Assembly (NCBI GenBank): GCA_030589895.1
Contig: JAUUZQ010000008.1
Coordinates: 1-60,931, forward strand
Direction of reading: 5' to 3'
From: Bacteroidales bacterium
GTDB taxonomy: Bacteria > Bacteroidota > Bacteroidia > Bacteroidales > GCA-2748055
DNA: 60,931 nucleotides
Part shown: positions 46,316 to 55,526 of the stretch, one piece after another
Layout of the letters: each line of letters begins with the position of its first letter
Numbering within the stretch: position 1 is the stretch's first letter
Program-made: the position numbers and the translations under genes
The notes under the pieces: model-generated
Told to the model about the DNA's origin: nothing
The model's input: only the letters and a program-made list of their open reading frames with translations
Database searches by the model: none

Positions 46316-47377
46316 ATGAAAAAAGTACTACTGTTTTCCATATCCATCATCGTGGCATTGAGCATGTTTTCATGCAAGGAAAAGCCCAATGCTGAAGCTG
46401 AAACAGAACAAACAGCAGACACACTTGAAATAATTCATCCTGTTAAAGTTGTGCCCCTGGAATTTCAAACCATTAAAAGAACGGCAGAAGTAACAGCCAC
46501 AATGGTGGCACAGGAAGAGACCTATCTTGCTCCCGGTATCGCAGGAAAAATCAGATCCATCAAGGTAGATGTAAACGACAAGGTGAAAAAGAACCAGTTA
46601 CTTGTCCAAATGGATAAAACCCAGCTTTTACAATCCAGGGTTCAATATGAAGGACTAAAAAAAGACCTTGCCAGAATGGACACACTGCTTAATTATGGAT
46701 CAATAACCCAACAAGCCTACGATCAGTTGCTTACACAAGTTCAGGTATCAAAGGTAATGTTAAAGAGTCTGGAGGAAAATACCGAATTACGTGCACCTTA
46801 CAGTGGTGTCATAAGCGGAAAATATTTCAATTCAGGTGAACTATTTTCACCTGCTCCAAATACTCCTGTTGGGAAAGCGGCCATTGTTAGTATGGTAAAA
46901 ATGGATGTGTTAAAAGTGTACATTAATCTTTCAGAACGTCTGCTACCCTTAATTAAGGTGGGGCAAATTGCTACTATTGAGACTGAAGTTTATCCTAACG
47001 AACTATTTGAAGCAGAGATATATCGTATCCATCCTACCATCAATGCAGGCACACGTACATTTACAGTTGAGCTGCGTTTGGACAACCCGGATTTAAAGCT
47101 TCGGCCAGGAATGTATGGCACTGTTACACAGGAATTAGGTGACAGAGTTGCATTGTTGGTTCCGTCTATCGCAGTACTAAAACAGCCAGGCACCAACAAC
47201 AGATATGTATTTATCCATGAGAATGGAGTCAGTAAAAAGGTGATGGTGCAAATAGGAGAGCGACTGGATGATAAGCTGGAACTACTCACTGACGATTTAA
47301 ATGAAGGTGACGAGCTGATTCTTGCCGGACATGTTAATCTCATGGACGGAGACAAAATAGAAGTGATTAGTGAGTAA
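46316..47377 (+). CDS. RND efflux periplasmic adaptor (lipoprotein)
   Basis: A 353-residue adaptor with a lipoprotein signal (LSMFSC, Cys near residue 20). Order: lipoyl half (AGKIRSIKVDVNDKVKKNQLLVQMDKTQ), a short helical hairpin (LARMDTLLNYGSITQQAYDQLLTQVQVSKVML), second lipoyl half (ELRAPYSGVISGKYFNSGELF), beta-barrel (KVYINLSERLLPLIKVGQIATIE) and membrane-proximal domain. Links the RND pump to TolC. Tightly packed between the two (11 bp after tolC, 20 bp before the pump). Confidence 0.94.
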   Translation: MKKVLLFSISIIVALSMFSCKEKPNAEAETEQTADTLEIIHPVKVVPLEFQTIKRTAEVTATMVAQEETYLAPGIAGKIRSIKVDVNDKVKKNQLLVQMDKTQLLQSRVQYEGLKKDLARMDTLLNYGSITQQAYDQLLTQVQVSKVMLKSLEENTELRAPYSGVISGKYFNSGELFSPAPNTPVGKAAIVSMVKMDVLKVYINLSERLLPLIKVGQIATIETEVYPNELFEAEIYRIHPTINAGTRTFTVELRLDNPDLKLRPGMYGTVTQELGDRVALLVPSIAVLKQPGTNNRYVFIHENGVSKKVMVQIGERLDDKLELLTDDLNEGDELILAGHVNLMDGDKIEVISE

Positions 47378-47397
47378 TAATTGAAAATAACTGAACC

Positions 47398-50300
47398 ATG
47401 AGTATATACGGAAATGCTGTAAAAAGGCCGGTAACCACCATTATGTTATTCATAGCGGTAGTAGTATTAGGTGGCTATTCCCTTAAGCAGCTAGCAATTG
47501 ACTTTTATCCGGAGCTTGAATTTCCTGCAATTTCGGTAATGACAATTTATGAAGGAGCAAGTGCCTCTGATATTGAGATAAACGTAACCAATCTGATTGA
47601 AAACAGACTGAATACAGTAAGTGATCTGAAAGAAGTCTCATCGGTATCGAGAGATAATATGTCAGTGGTTACCCTGGAATTTGAGTTTGGGAAGGATCTT
47701 GATGAGGCGACAAATGAGATTCGGGACGCTATGAACTTCATTGAGCCATATCTGCCGGAGGAGGTTTCAAAACCTTCCATCTTCAAGTTCAATTCATCAA
47801 TGATGCCCATCCTTTACTATGCAGTTACCGCTGAAGAAAGCTATGCGGCACTGGAACAAATTCTTGAAGAAAAAATTATCAATCCGCTCAACCGTATCGA
47901 GGGTATTGGTGCAGTAGGAATGAACGGTGCTCCGGGAAGGGAAATACAAATAAACATAGATCCAAAGAAAATGGAAGGCTACAACCTTTCTGTTGAGATG
48001 GTTGCTGCCATTCTCAATGCGGAAAACATGAACCTCCCGGCCGGAAATATTGAAATGGGTATGATGGATTACCCAATTCGCGTAAAAGGAGAATTTGCTG
48101 AAAGCGATGAGATAAAAAATATTGTATTGGCCAGTTTTAACGGACAAACAATATACCTGAGCGATATCGCAACTGTAAAGGATACTATTAGAGATATAAC
48201 CTTTGACGAAAAGATCAATGGAAGAACAGGTCTGAGGATTGTTGTACAAAAACAGTCAGGTGCCAATACTGTAAAAATTTCTGAGGATGTAAAGAAAATG
48301 ATGCCTGGTCTCCTGAAAACACTTCCACCTGATGTACAGTTAACACTGTTTTTCGATTCATCAGATTTTATTCGCGGATCCATTGATAATCTTACCAGGT
48401 CATTGATGTTTGCAGGAATATTTGTAGTACTGGTGGTGCTGTTTTTCCTCGGAAGATGGAGAGCTACCTTCATCATTATCCTTACTATTCCAATTGCATT
48501 AATAGTTGCATTCGTATATCTGTTTATATCAGGAAACTCAATCAATATTATTTCACTTTCGTCACTCTCCATAGCCATTGGTATGGTGGTTGATGATGCA
48601 ATAGTTGTACTGGAAAACATCACCAAACATGTGGAAAAAGGGGCACGACCGAGGGAAGCAGCTATCTATGCAACTAATGAGGTATGGCTTGCTGTTATTG
48701 TAACAACCTTAACAGTACTTGCTGTTTTCCTTCCTCTTACCATGATATCCGGACTCACAGGAATGCTTTTTAAGCAACTTGGTTTCGTGGTTTCTATTAC
48801 AGTAGCAACCTCAACTCTTGCAGCAATTACACTCACTCCAATGCTTGCTTCCAAGTTATTGAAGTTGCGTAATAAACCTAAAAAAACTGGGAGATTCAGC
48901 TATAGCAACACAATCGACAAGTTCCTGGATTCGATGAATGAAATGTACGGGAGAGCACTTCGCAAAGCACTGAAAGTTAAATGGTTGGTTATTATAAGTG
49001 CTATTGTAATCCTCATTGGTTCATTTTTTCTTGTGAAAAATATCGGATTCGAACTCTTCCCTGAAGCTGATGAAGGTCAGTTCTCTGCAAAAATAGAGCT
49101 CCCAACCGGTACACGGGTAGATGAGTCCAGCAAAATTGCCAGAAAAATTGATGTTTTTCTGACAGAAAACTATCCGGAGATCAATCTGCTTAGTACTTCT
49201 GCAGGGGCAGATGATCAGGGGGGGATCATGTCTCTGTTTTCTGAATCAGGCACCCATATTATCAATGTGTCGGGAATCCTGGTCAACCAGGAAGAGAGAG
49301 ATCGGGATGTATGGGAGATCTGCGATAATTTGAGGGATTTCCTTGGAACCATTCCCGAAATTGCAACTTATACTGTGACTCCAAATGGAGGAATGGGTCC
49401 CATGATGAGTAACAATATTGCGGTGGAAATCTATGGCTATGACTTTACGAGTACTTCACTGGTAGCAGAGGAGCTTGCCGATAGCCTAAGGCTGGTTAAT
49501 GGTGCTACAAATGTTGCAGTAAGCAGAGACCCGATCAAGCCTGAACTTCAGATCATCCCTAACCGGGAGAAGATGGCAATACATGGTCTCAACACCTATA
49601 CAATTGCCAATGCTGTTCGAAACAGACTTGAAGGTCCGTTTATGAGGAAGTACCGGGAATCAGGAAATGAATATGACATTGTTATTCGTTATGATGAGGA
49701 TCAGAGAAATTCAATTTCAGATATTATGAACATACTGCTTACCAACCAACAGGGACAATCGATCCGTCTGCAAGAGGTTGCTGATGTCGTGGAATTCTGG
49801 GTGCCTCCAAATATTGAGCACAAGGGCAAGCAGCGTATTGTAAACGTTACCGCTACACCCTATAAGGTGCCGCTTAATGTGATCTCAGCAGAAATTGACA
49901 GAATAATCGGAAATATGGATATACCATCCAATGTATATGTTGAATCGGGAGGTGCAGTGGAAGATATGAAAGAAACAATGGAAGATATGATGCTACTTCT
50001 TCTGCTGTGTATTGCTCTGGTATACATTGTAATGGCTTCACAATTCGAGTCATTTAAAATGCCACTCATCATCATGTTCTCTATTCCATTTGCTTTTTCA
50101 GGAGTTATCTTAGCTCATTTAATAACAGGAATTACATTGAGTACAATTTCAATGGTAGGAGGAGTTATGCTGATTGGTATTGTGGTGAAAAACGCAATCG
50201 TCCTCGTGGATTATATCAACCTCATGAGGGATCGTGGACACGAACTGAAGGAGGCGATCATCCTTTCCGGTAAATCAAGATTGAGACCAGTGTTAATGAC

Positions 50301-50514
50301 ATCACTTACTACAATACTCGGAATGTTACCACTTGCATTAAGCACAGGCGACGGATCAGAGATCTGGAGTCCGATGGGTATTGCAGTAATTGGAGGCCTG
50401 ATTTTTTCAACATTTGTTACGCTGATTCTTATACCAGTGATATACCAGTTATTCGTCAGGAAAAGTGATAGCAGGAAAGAGATTGCAGAATATGAATTTA
50501 TGAACGCAGTGTAA
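47398..50514 (+). CDS. RND-type proton-driven efflux pump
   Basis: A 1038-residue inner-membrane transporter of the AcrB/HAE-RND class: 12 transmembrane helices in two halves, each with a large periplasmic pore/docking domain. The proton-relay Asp pair is visible in GMVVDDAIVVLENI (helix 4), and Lys in GIVVKNAIVLVDY (helix 10). It pumps substrates through the adaptor and TolC; amphiphilic drugs, lipids or bile-like compounds are usual but not provable here. It is the centre of a TetR-controlled operon and is followed by a 7-bp repeat array and a PII-like gene. Confidence 0.95.
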   Translation: MSIYGNAVKRPVTTIMLFIAVVVLGGYSLKQLAIDFYPELEFPAISVMTIYEGASASDIEINVTNLIENRLNTVSDLKEVSSVSRDNMSVVTLEFEFGKDLDEATNEIRDAMNFIEPYLPEEVSKPSIFKFNSSMMPILYYAVTAEESYAALEQILEEKIINPLNRIEGIGAVGMNGAPGREIQINIDPKKMEGYNLSVEMVAAILNAENMNLPAGNIEMGMMDYPIRVKGEFAESDEIKNIVLASFNGQTIYLSDIATVKDTIRDITFDEKINGRTGLRIVVQKQSGANTVKISEDVKKMMPGLLKTLPPDVQLTLFFDSSDFIRGSIDNLTRSLMFAGIFVVLVVLFFLGRWRATFIIILTIPIALIVAFVYLFISGNSINIISLSSLSIAIGMVVDDAIVVLENITKHVEKGARPREAAIYATNEVWLAVIVTTLTVLAVFLPLTMISGLTGMLFKQLGFVVSITVATSTLAAITLTPMLASKLLKLRNKPKKTGRFSYSNTIDKFLDSMNEMYGRALRKALKVKWLVIISAIVILIGSFFLVKNIGFELFPEADEGQFSAKIELPTGTRVDESSKIARKIDVFLTENYPEINLLSTSAGADDQGGIMSLFSESGTHIINVSGILVNQEERDRDVWEICDNLRDFLGTIPEIATYTVTPNGGMGPMMSNNIAVEIYGYDFTSTSLVAEELADSLRLVNGATNVAVSRDPIKPELQIIPNREKMAIHGLNTYTIANAVRNRLEGPFMRKYRESGNEYDIVIRYDEDQRNSISDIMNILLTNQQGQSIRLQEVADVVEFWVPPNIEHKGKQRIVNVTATPYKVPLNVISAEIDRIIGNMDIPSNVYVESGGAVEDMKETMEDMMLLLLLCIALVYIVMASQFESFKMPLIIMFSIPFAFSGVILAHLITGITLSTISMVGGVMLIGIVVKNAIVLVDYINLMRDRGHELKEAIILSGKSRLRPVLMTSLTTILGMLPLALSTGDGSEIWSPMGIAVIGGLIFSTFVTLILIPVIYQLFVRKSDSRKEIAEYEFMNAV

Positions 50515-50541
50515 AAGTTCGGGGTTTTCAGAATCCTCGAC

Positions 50542-50576
50542 ACAGAACACAGAACACAGAATACAGAACACAAGAC
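50542..50576 (+). repeat. Array of 7-bp units (ACAGAAC)
   Basis: Five consecutive units of 7 bp (ACAGAAC, ACAGAAC, ACAGAAT, ACAGAAC, ACAAGAC) lie in the gap between the RND pump stop and the PII-like gene start, ending 7 bp before that ATG. A seven-base period rules out a coding origin from amino-acid repeats of 3n length other than every third unit. Confidence 0.8.
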
Positions 50577-50583
50577 ACAAAAA

Positions 50584-50877
50584 ATGAAAGCAATATTCAT
50601 AGTATATAACCAGGCACACACCGAAAAGGTGGAGTATATGTTTGAACAACTTGAAATTCGTGGATTTACGCGCTGGACAGATTTAACCGGTCGCGGGACT
50701 GAAACCGGAGATCCACATATGAACACACATACATGGCCCGAGCAAAACACTGCTCGCCTTGCTATTATTGATGATGATAAAGTTCAGCTCGTTTTAGATG
50801 CAGCAAAACGCATGGATGAGGTGAATAAAAGTGTGGGAATCAGGGCGTTTGTTTGGAATGTGGAGAATATGTATTAA
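50584..50877 (+). CDS. Small PII-like protein linked to RND efflux
   Basis: A 97-residue soluble protein: MKAIFIVYNQAHTEKVEYMFEQLEIRGFTRWTDLTGRGTETG, then LAIIDDDKVQLVLDAAKRMDEVNKSVGIRAFVWNVENMY. The beta-alpha-beta pattern, with a G-rich loop where PII proteins carry their T-loop and the DDDKVQLVLDA helix, resembles GlnB/PII-like (CutA-like, DUF3240-type) proteins, some of which are genetically linked to RND systems. This is a fold-level guess. It is the last gene of the efflux operon, 69 bp after the pump, so it may tune pump activity or sense a ligand. Confidence 0.6.
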   Translation: MKAIFIVYNQAHTEKVEYMFEQLEIRGFTRWTDLTGRGTETGDPHMNTHTWPEQNTARLAIIDDDKVQLVLDAAKRMDEVNKSVGIRAFVWNVENMY

Positions 50878-51021
50878 GCACCTCATCCATCTGCGATGGG
50901 CACCCCTCCTTAATCCAATTGCTATCGGGAGGATGGGATAAGCATGCCGAGAAACAGTTCAACAATTTAACTCGTTTTCATCTATTTTCTGCTAATTTTA
51001 CATTGTAAAATATTTCGAGCT

Positions 51022-51468
51022 ATGAAAAATCTTCTATTGCTGTTAATCTCTGTTATACTCTTAAGTTCGTGTGTAAATAAAAGTGAGAATCAGGCTAAGG
51101 TATCCGGACAAGAAATATATTTTACTGAAACAAGCCATGATTACGAAGATATTCTTATAGATAGTGATGGAAGCTATAAATTTGTTTTTAAAAATCTGGG
51201 GGAAGGTCCTATTGTTATAAATAAAGTTAGGTCTACCTGTGGATGTACCGTTCCATCGTGGCCAAAAGAACCCATTGAATCAGGAAAAGAGGGTGAGATA
51301 GAAGTGAAGTATAATACAGCACTGGCTGGTTCATTTATGAAATCAATAATAGTCTATTCCAGTGCAGCGAATTCACCCAATAAGCTGTTTATTAAGGGGA
51401 AGGTCGTGAAGGGTGAGGAGATCGTAAAGGATGAGGAGATCGTGAAGGATGAAGAGGGGTCCCGATAG
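51022..51468 (+). CDS. DUF1573-domain lipoprotein
   Basis: A 148-residue protein with a lipoprotein signal (LSSC, Cys near residue 17). The core is the DUF1573 domain: SHDYEDILIDSDGSYKFVFKNLGEGPIVINKVRSTCGCTVPSWPKEPIESGKEGEIEVKYN (the CGC motif is the hallmark). Likely an Ig-like periplasmic domain; function unknown. The C-terminal about 18 residues are atypical, built from EEIVKDEEIVKDEE, encoded by 18-bp DNA repeats, and the stop codon lies inside the palindrome at 51460-51477. The tail therefore looks like a later addition. The gene stands alone, 144 bp after the PII-like gene. Confidence 0.88.
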   Translation: MKNLLLLLISVILLSSCVNKSENQAKVSGQEIYFTETSHDYEDILIDSDGSYKFVFKNLGEGPIVINKVRSTCGCTVPSWPKEPIESGKEGEIEVKYNTALAGSFMKSIIVYSSAANSPNKLFIKGKVVKGEEIVKDEEIVKDEEGSR

Positions 51469-51477
51469 TTATCGGGA
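51460..51477 (+). repeat. Palindromic element TCCCGATA-GT-TATCGGGA
   Basis: An 8-bp perfect inverted repeat with a 2-nt centre; the DUF1573 stop codon (51466-51468) falls inside it. Related cores appear at 50922-50931 (CTATCGGGAG) and near the rRNA spacer and terminator (CCCGATA). It resembles a small dispersed palindrome common in Bacteroidota spacers. Confidence 0.7.
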
Positions 51478-51559
51478 GAGAAGATACCATGTGTTTTGGT
51501 GGAAGAAGAGGCATGCCCCATCTAAACAATTATGAATTTTTAATTAATATGGATCCATC

Positions 51560-51639
51560 GTTACATTATCGCATTGTTGCATTATCACATTGTCACATTG
51601 TCGCATTGTCGCATTGTCGCATTATCACATTGTCGCATT
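51560..51639 (-). repeat. Array of ten 8-bp units (AATGYRAY), opposite orientation
   Basis: Read on the plus strand as RTYRCATT, ten perfect-phase units: GTTACATT, ATCGCATT, GTTGCATT, ATCACATT, GTCACATT, GTCGCATT three times, ATCACATT, GTCGCATT. It is the reverse complement of the unit at 44.8 kb. It sits between the DUF1573 gene and the aminotransferase, ending 24 bp before that gene. Confidence 0.92.
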
Positions 51640-51663
51640 AATATAAATTAACACATAAATAAT

Positions 51664-52866
51664 ATGCCAGGTATATCTACTAAAGGCAAGGCAATGCCGG
51701 CCTCACCCATTCGCAAGCTGGTTCCTTTTTCTGAAGAAGCAAAAAGAAAAGGAAGGAAAGTCTACCACCTGAATATCGGTCAGCCTGATATCAAAACTCC
51801 TGATGTGGCTCTCAATGCCATTAAAAACCTGAAGGATGAAGTTATTGAGTACAGTCACTCTGCAGGAAATGAAAGCTATCGCCGAAAACTGGCTCAATAC
51901 TACCAGGGGATTAATATCAATGTGGATCACACAGAGATAATGGTTACTACGGGCGGTTCAGAAGCTATCTCTTTTGCACTTATGTCGACTGTAAATCCAG
52001 GTGAAGAGGTAATTGTTCCAGAGCCATTCTACGCAAACTATAATGGATTTTCCACAGCAGCCGGAGTAAAGGTTGTTCCTATTACTTCAGGGATAGATAG
52101 CGGATTTGCTCTGCCTCCGATTAAAGAATTCGAAAAAGTAATTACTCCCAAAACAAGGGCCATTATTATCTGCAATCCGAATAATCCTACAGGCTACTTG
52201 TATTCAGAAGAGGAACTGCGTCAGCTGGGAGAAATCGTAAAGAAGCACGATCTCTATCTATTCTCAGATGAGGTGTACCGGGAATTCTGCTATGATGGTC
52301 ATGCGCATTTTTCAGCAATGTATATGGAAGGACTCGAAGAACATGTTATTATGATGGACTCTGTGTCTAAACGATATAGCATGTGCGGCGCAAGGGTTGG
52401 AGCTTTGGTAACAAAAAACAGGGCTGTACTGGATACAGCGATGAAATTCGCACAAGCCCGACTCAGTCCACCCTCATTCGGACAAATTGCCGGTGAGGCA
52501 GCACTGGAAACTCCGGATATTTATTTCGAGGAGGTATACAATGAATATATGGAGAGAAGAGATTACCTGGTGGATGCACTCAATAAACTTCCGGGTGTAA
52601 AATGTCCTACCCCCGGTGGAGCTTTTTACACTGTGGTTCACCTTCCGGTTGATGATACTGATATTTTTTCCGAGTGGATTCTGAGTGAGTTTGAATACAA
52701 TAATCAAACCGTAATGATGGCTCCCGCCAGTGGATTTTATTCTACCCCGGGACTTGGAAAACAAGAAGTGCGCATTGCTTATGTGTTGAAGAAAGAGGAT
52801 CTGGAAAAAGCGGTGGAGACATTGGGAGAAGCACTAAAAGCTTATCCTGGTCGCTTAAACTCTTAG
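51664..52866 (+). CDS. Aspartate-type aminotransferase (class I/II)
   Basis: A 400-residue fold-type I aminotransferase: NIGQPDIKTPD near the start, VTTGGSEAISFAL, ICNPNNPTGYLYSEEELRQL, FSDEVYREFCYDGH and the lysine region SVSKRYSMCGARVGAL, in which Lys carries PLP, then a C-terminal ARLSPPSFGQIAGEAAL. It resembles the class Ibeta aspartate/aromatic aminotransferases. It uses PLP and would interconvert aspartate or other amino acids with 2-oxoglutarate; exact specificity is not readable. Monocistronic; the 8-bp repeat array occupies the upstream region, so its promoter is unclear. Confidence 0.88.
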   Translation: MPGISTKGKAMPASPIRKLVPFSEEAKRKGRKVYHLNIGQPDIKTPDVALNAIKNLKDEVIEYSHSAGNESYRRKLAQYYQGININVDHTEIMVTTGGSEAISFALMSTVNPGEEVIVPEPFYANYNGFSTAAGVKVVPITSGIDSGFALPPIKEFEKVITPKTRAIIICNPNNPTGYLYSEEELRQLGEIVKKHDLYLFSDEVYREFCYDGHAHFSAMYMEGLEEHVIMMDSVSKRYSMCGARVGALVTKNRAVLDTAMKFAQARLSPPSFGQIAGEAALETPDIYFEEVYNEYMERRDYLVDALNKLPGVKCPTPGGAFYTVVHLPVDDTDIFSEWILSEFEYNNQTVMMAPASGFYSTPGLGKQEVRIAYVLKKEDLEKAVETLGEALKAYPGRLNS

Positions 52867-52941
52867 TCAAATCTAAAATCAGAAAAAAATTACGTAATTA
52901 ATTGTATTTAAATAGCTGACATTCTGAATGTTGGAATTTAT

Positions 52942-54096
52942 CTATTTATACAATAAATACTGAAAGCGCATTGATCTATACACATCCAGCCCCGGTTCCC
53001 ATGATCTTCTGATCTCCTCTTCTGTTAATCCATTTTCAATCTGCTCTCTCAAGGTATTTGTACCTGCAAGCATATCAAAATGCGGAATAAAGAAATTTTT
53101 CTTATCGGGATACTGCTTATATGAATCCAATAGCCAGTTCAGAAATATTTGATTCCAGCCATCTTCAGGTTCAAACGAACGCAAATCTTCTCCAAAGCAA
53201 AGCTGACCTTTCAGTTTCGGGTAAAGCGACATTCCCTCAATGCCAATGGGTGTAAAGGAAAAATCTCCCTTCAGATCAGGGTGCCCATATATCTCAAATG
53301 GCATCAAGGTTCCTCTCCCCTCACTAACAACTGTCCCCTCAAAAAAGCAGGTTGATGGATATAAGAGAATAGCATGATCATTTGGCAGGTTCGGAGATGG
53401 TTTTACAGGAAGTGAATAAGGTTTATCATGAAAATAATTTACACAGGGGATAACGATAAGATCACATGTGATATCATCTTTCAACCAAGCCTCTCCATTG
53501 ATCATCTTTGCCAGTTCTCCAATAGTTAAACCGTGTACTACTGGAATGGAATGCATTCCAACAAACGATCTAAACGCCGGATCCAGCACTGGTCCATCCA
53601 CATACCCTCCATTTGGGTTTGGTCTGTCTAAAACCACCAGGGGGATATCATGCTCTGCACATGACTCCATCACATAATGAAGTGTAGAAATATAGGTGTA
53701 AAATCTGACTCCAACATCCTGTATATCAAAGACTACAATATCAATCCCCTCAATATCCTCAGAAGAAGGCTGTTTATGTTTACCATATAATGATACAATC
53801 GGTATACCTGTTCTAACATCAATCTCATTCTTCACATATGCACCGGCATCAGCCTTGCCACGAAAACCATGTTCAGGAGCAAAGACTTTTTTAATAGCAA
53901 TACCATGGAATATTAAAGTATCAACCAGGTGAGCTCCATTTACAAGTGATGTGTGGTTTGCAACTATAGCCACATTCTTTCCTTCAAGAAGTGGGAGATA
54001 TTTCTTCATCTGGTCTGCACCAGTTAGGGTTTCAGAAGTTGAACCCGAACAAGCAGAGATCATTAAAAAAAGTGAGAAAAGAGATAGATAGTGCAT
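52942..54096 (-). CDS. Exo-beta-N-acetylmuramidase NamZ-like (DUF1343)
   Basis: A 384-residue lipoprotein (signal with LMISAC, Cys near residue 16). Segments VAIVANHTSLVNGAHLVDTL, KVFAPEHGFRGKADAGA, VFDIQDVGVRFYTYISTLHYVMES, LDRPNPNGGYVDGP and KPSPNLPNDHAILLYPSTCFFEGT are the DUF1343 signature. Characterised NamZ enzymes (family GH171) remove MurNAc from the non-reducing ends of peptidoglycan glycans, feeding cell-wall recycling. A periplasmic wall-recycling role is likely here. Single gene, divergent from the LolC/E-like permease 173 bp away. Confidence 0.88.
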   Translation of the reverse strand: MHYLSLFSLFLMISACSGSTSETLTGADQMKKYLPLLEGKNVAIVANHTSLVNGAHLVDTLIFHGIAIKKVFAPEHGFRGKADAGAYVKNEIDVRTGIPIVSLYGKHKQPSSEDIEGIDIVVFDIQDVGVRFYTYISTLHYVMESCAEHDIPLVVLDRPNPNGGYVDGPVLDPAFRSFVGMHSIPVVHGLTIGELAKMINGEAWLKDDITCDLIVIPCVNYFHDKPYSLPVKPSPNLPNDHAILLYPSTCFFEGTVVSEGRGTLMPFEIYGHPDLKGDFSFTPIGIEGMSLYPKLKGQLCFGEDLRSFEPEDGWNQIFLNWLLDSYKQYPDKKNFFIPHFDMLAGTNTLREQIENGLTEEEIRRSWEPGLDVYRSMRFQYLLYK

Positions 54097-54269
54097 AAAT
54101 GAATCTTTTATTGTATAACAAAGATAGGAAAAGAAGATTGAGAGTGTACTTTGAATTTGACATGTGGCGCAAAGTAACTAAGATTTTCTCTCATATATTT
54201 TCTTGCTGCAATTTATAGGATTTATTATCCGAAAAAGTTAACTATTTTTGAGCTACAAATTATCTCCTA

Positions 54270-55514
54270 TTGAATACAGAACTTTTCATAGCTAAAAGAA
54301 TTATTGGAGTCAGGGGTGACAAGAAATCATTTTCCAGATCCATTGTTGGTATAGCCACATTTGGTATTGCATTGGGATTAGCTGTGATGATAGTGGCTGT
54401 GTCAATCGTAACCGGTTTCAAGGATGAGATCTCCAACAAAGTCATAGGATTTGGTTCACACATTCAGGTTGTGAACCTGGACTCCAACTCCTCCTACGAA
54501 ACATCACCGATCCCAAAAAATCTGACTTCCATGCAGCAGATTGCTAAAATGGATGAGGTGAGACATGTGCAGAGTTTTTCAATTAAGGCAGGAATTATAA
54601 AGACAGAAGAGAATATCCAGGGAGCTGTATTGAAAGGTGTTGGTCCGGATTACGACTGGTCATTTATTGATGAAAGTTTAATAGATGGAGTACCGATCAG
54701 GATAAATGACTCAATAAGAACAAACAATATTCTTATTTCAGAATCAATTTCATTAATGCTTGGCTTAAAGGTAGATGATAGCTTCAATATGTATTTTATC
54801 CAGGATCCTCCGAGGGCCAGAAAGTTTACCATTGCTGGAATATACAGGACCAGCCTGGTTGAATTTGATCAGTTATATATTTATGCAGACATCAAACATG
54901 TACAACGCCTGAACAACTGGACTGTCAACCAGGTAAGTGGCTATGAAGTGATGCTTCATGACATTCATGATGCGATGATAGCCACAGAAAAAGTCAGGGA
55001 GGCAATATCCATGGATTTCCTTGACAATGATTCAAGATTGAAAGCAGTGCCAATACAAGAGAGATACAACCAGATTTTTGACTGGCTTAAGCTTCAGGAT
55101 ATGAATGTGATCATCATTATCCTGTTGATGGTTATTGTTGCGGGCTTCAACATGATCTCCGGATTGTTGATCCTTATTCTTGAAAGAACAAATATGATCG
55201 GAATACTTAAAGCATTGGGTACTGTAAATGCCTCCATTAGAAAAATATTCATATACCAATCGGGCTATCTGGCGCTAAAAGGATTATTCTGGGGAAATGT
55301 AATCGGATTGGCACTCTGTCTCTTACAACAACAATTCAACATTATCAGTCTTGATCCATCATCATATTACCTTGATACAGTACCGATCAATATTAACCTG
55401 ATGCATATTCTTGCCCTAAATGCAGGAACCTTGTTCATTACATTCCTTTTCCTGCTGATACCTTCCATGATTATTTCGAGAATATCACCGGAGAGGGCTA
55501 TTCGGTTTAATTAG
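54270..55514 (+). CDS. LolC/LolE-like FtsX-family permease
   Basis: A 414-residue inner-membrane protein with the opening MNTELFIAKRIIGVRGDKKSFSRSIVGIATFGIALGLAVMIVAVSIVTGFKDEISNKVIGFGSHI (TM1 and the lipoprotein-releasing signature), a large periplasmic domain, then three C-terminal helices including a LERTNMIGILKALGTVNASIRKIFIYQSGYLALKG motif. It is the membrane subunit of a Lol-type lipoprotein exporter or similar. Translation starts at TTG 54270: a TGA at 54249 closes the frame upstream and no ATG precedes the first conserved residues. No LolD ATPase lies nearby. Confidence 0.88.
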   Translation: MNTELFIAKRIIGVRGDKKSFSRSIVGIATFGIALGLAVMIVAVSIVTGFKDEISNKVIGFGSHIQVVNLDSNSSYETSPIPKNLTSMQQIAKMDEVRHVQSFSIKAGIIKTEENIQGAVLKGVGPDYDWSFIDESLIDGVPIRINDSIRTNNILISESISLMLGLKVDDSFNMYFIQDPPRARKFTIAGIYRTSLVEFDQLYIYADIKHVQRLNNWTVNQVSGYEVMLHDIHDAMIATEKVREAISMDFLDNDSRLKAVPIQERYNQIFDWLKLQDMNVIIIILLMVIVAGFNMISGLLILILERTNMIGILKALGTVNASIRKIFIYQSGYLALKGLFWGNVIGLALCLLQQQFNIISLDPSSYYLDTVPININLMHILALNAGTLFITFLFLLIPSMIISRISPERAIRFN

Positions 55515-55526
55515 AGTTTTGTATTT

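Noticed and set aside
48069-48626. 185-codon minus-strand open frame opposite the RND pump
   Set aside because: Antisense to the conserved RND transporter core; no start context or homology-like motif.
50211-50750. 179-codon minus-strand open frame over the 7-bp repeats
   Set aside because: Its repetitive VFCVLCS text is produced by reading the 7-bp array; it overlaps two real plus-strand genes.
44765-51639. 8-bp arrays as a CRISPR array
   Set aside because: Units are contiguous with no spacers of different sequence, and no cas gene is present.
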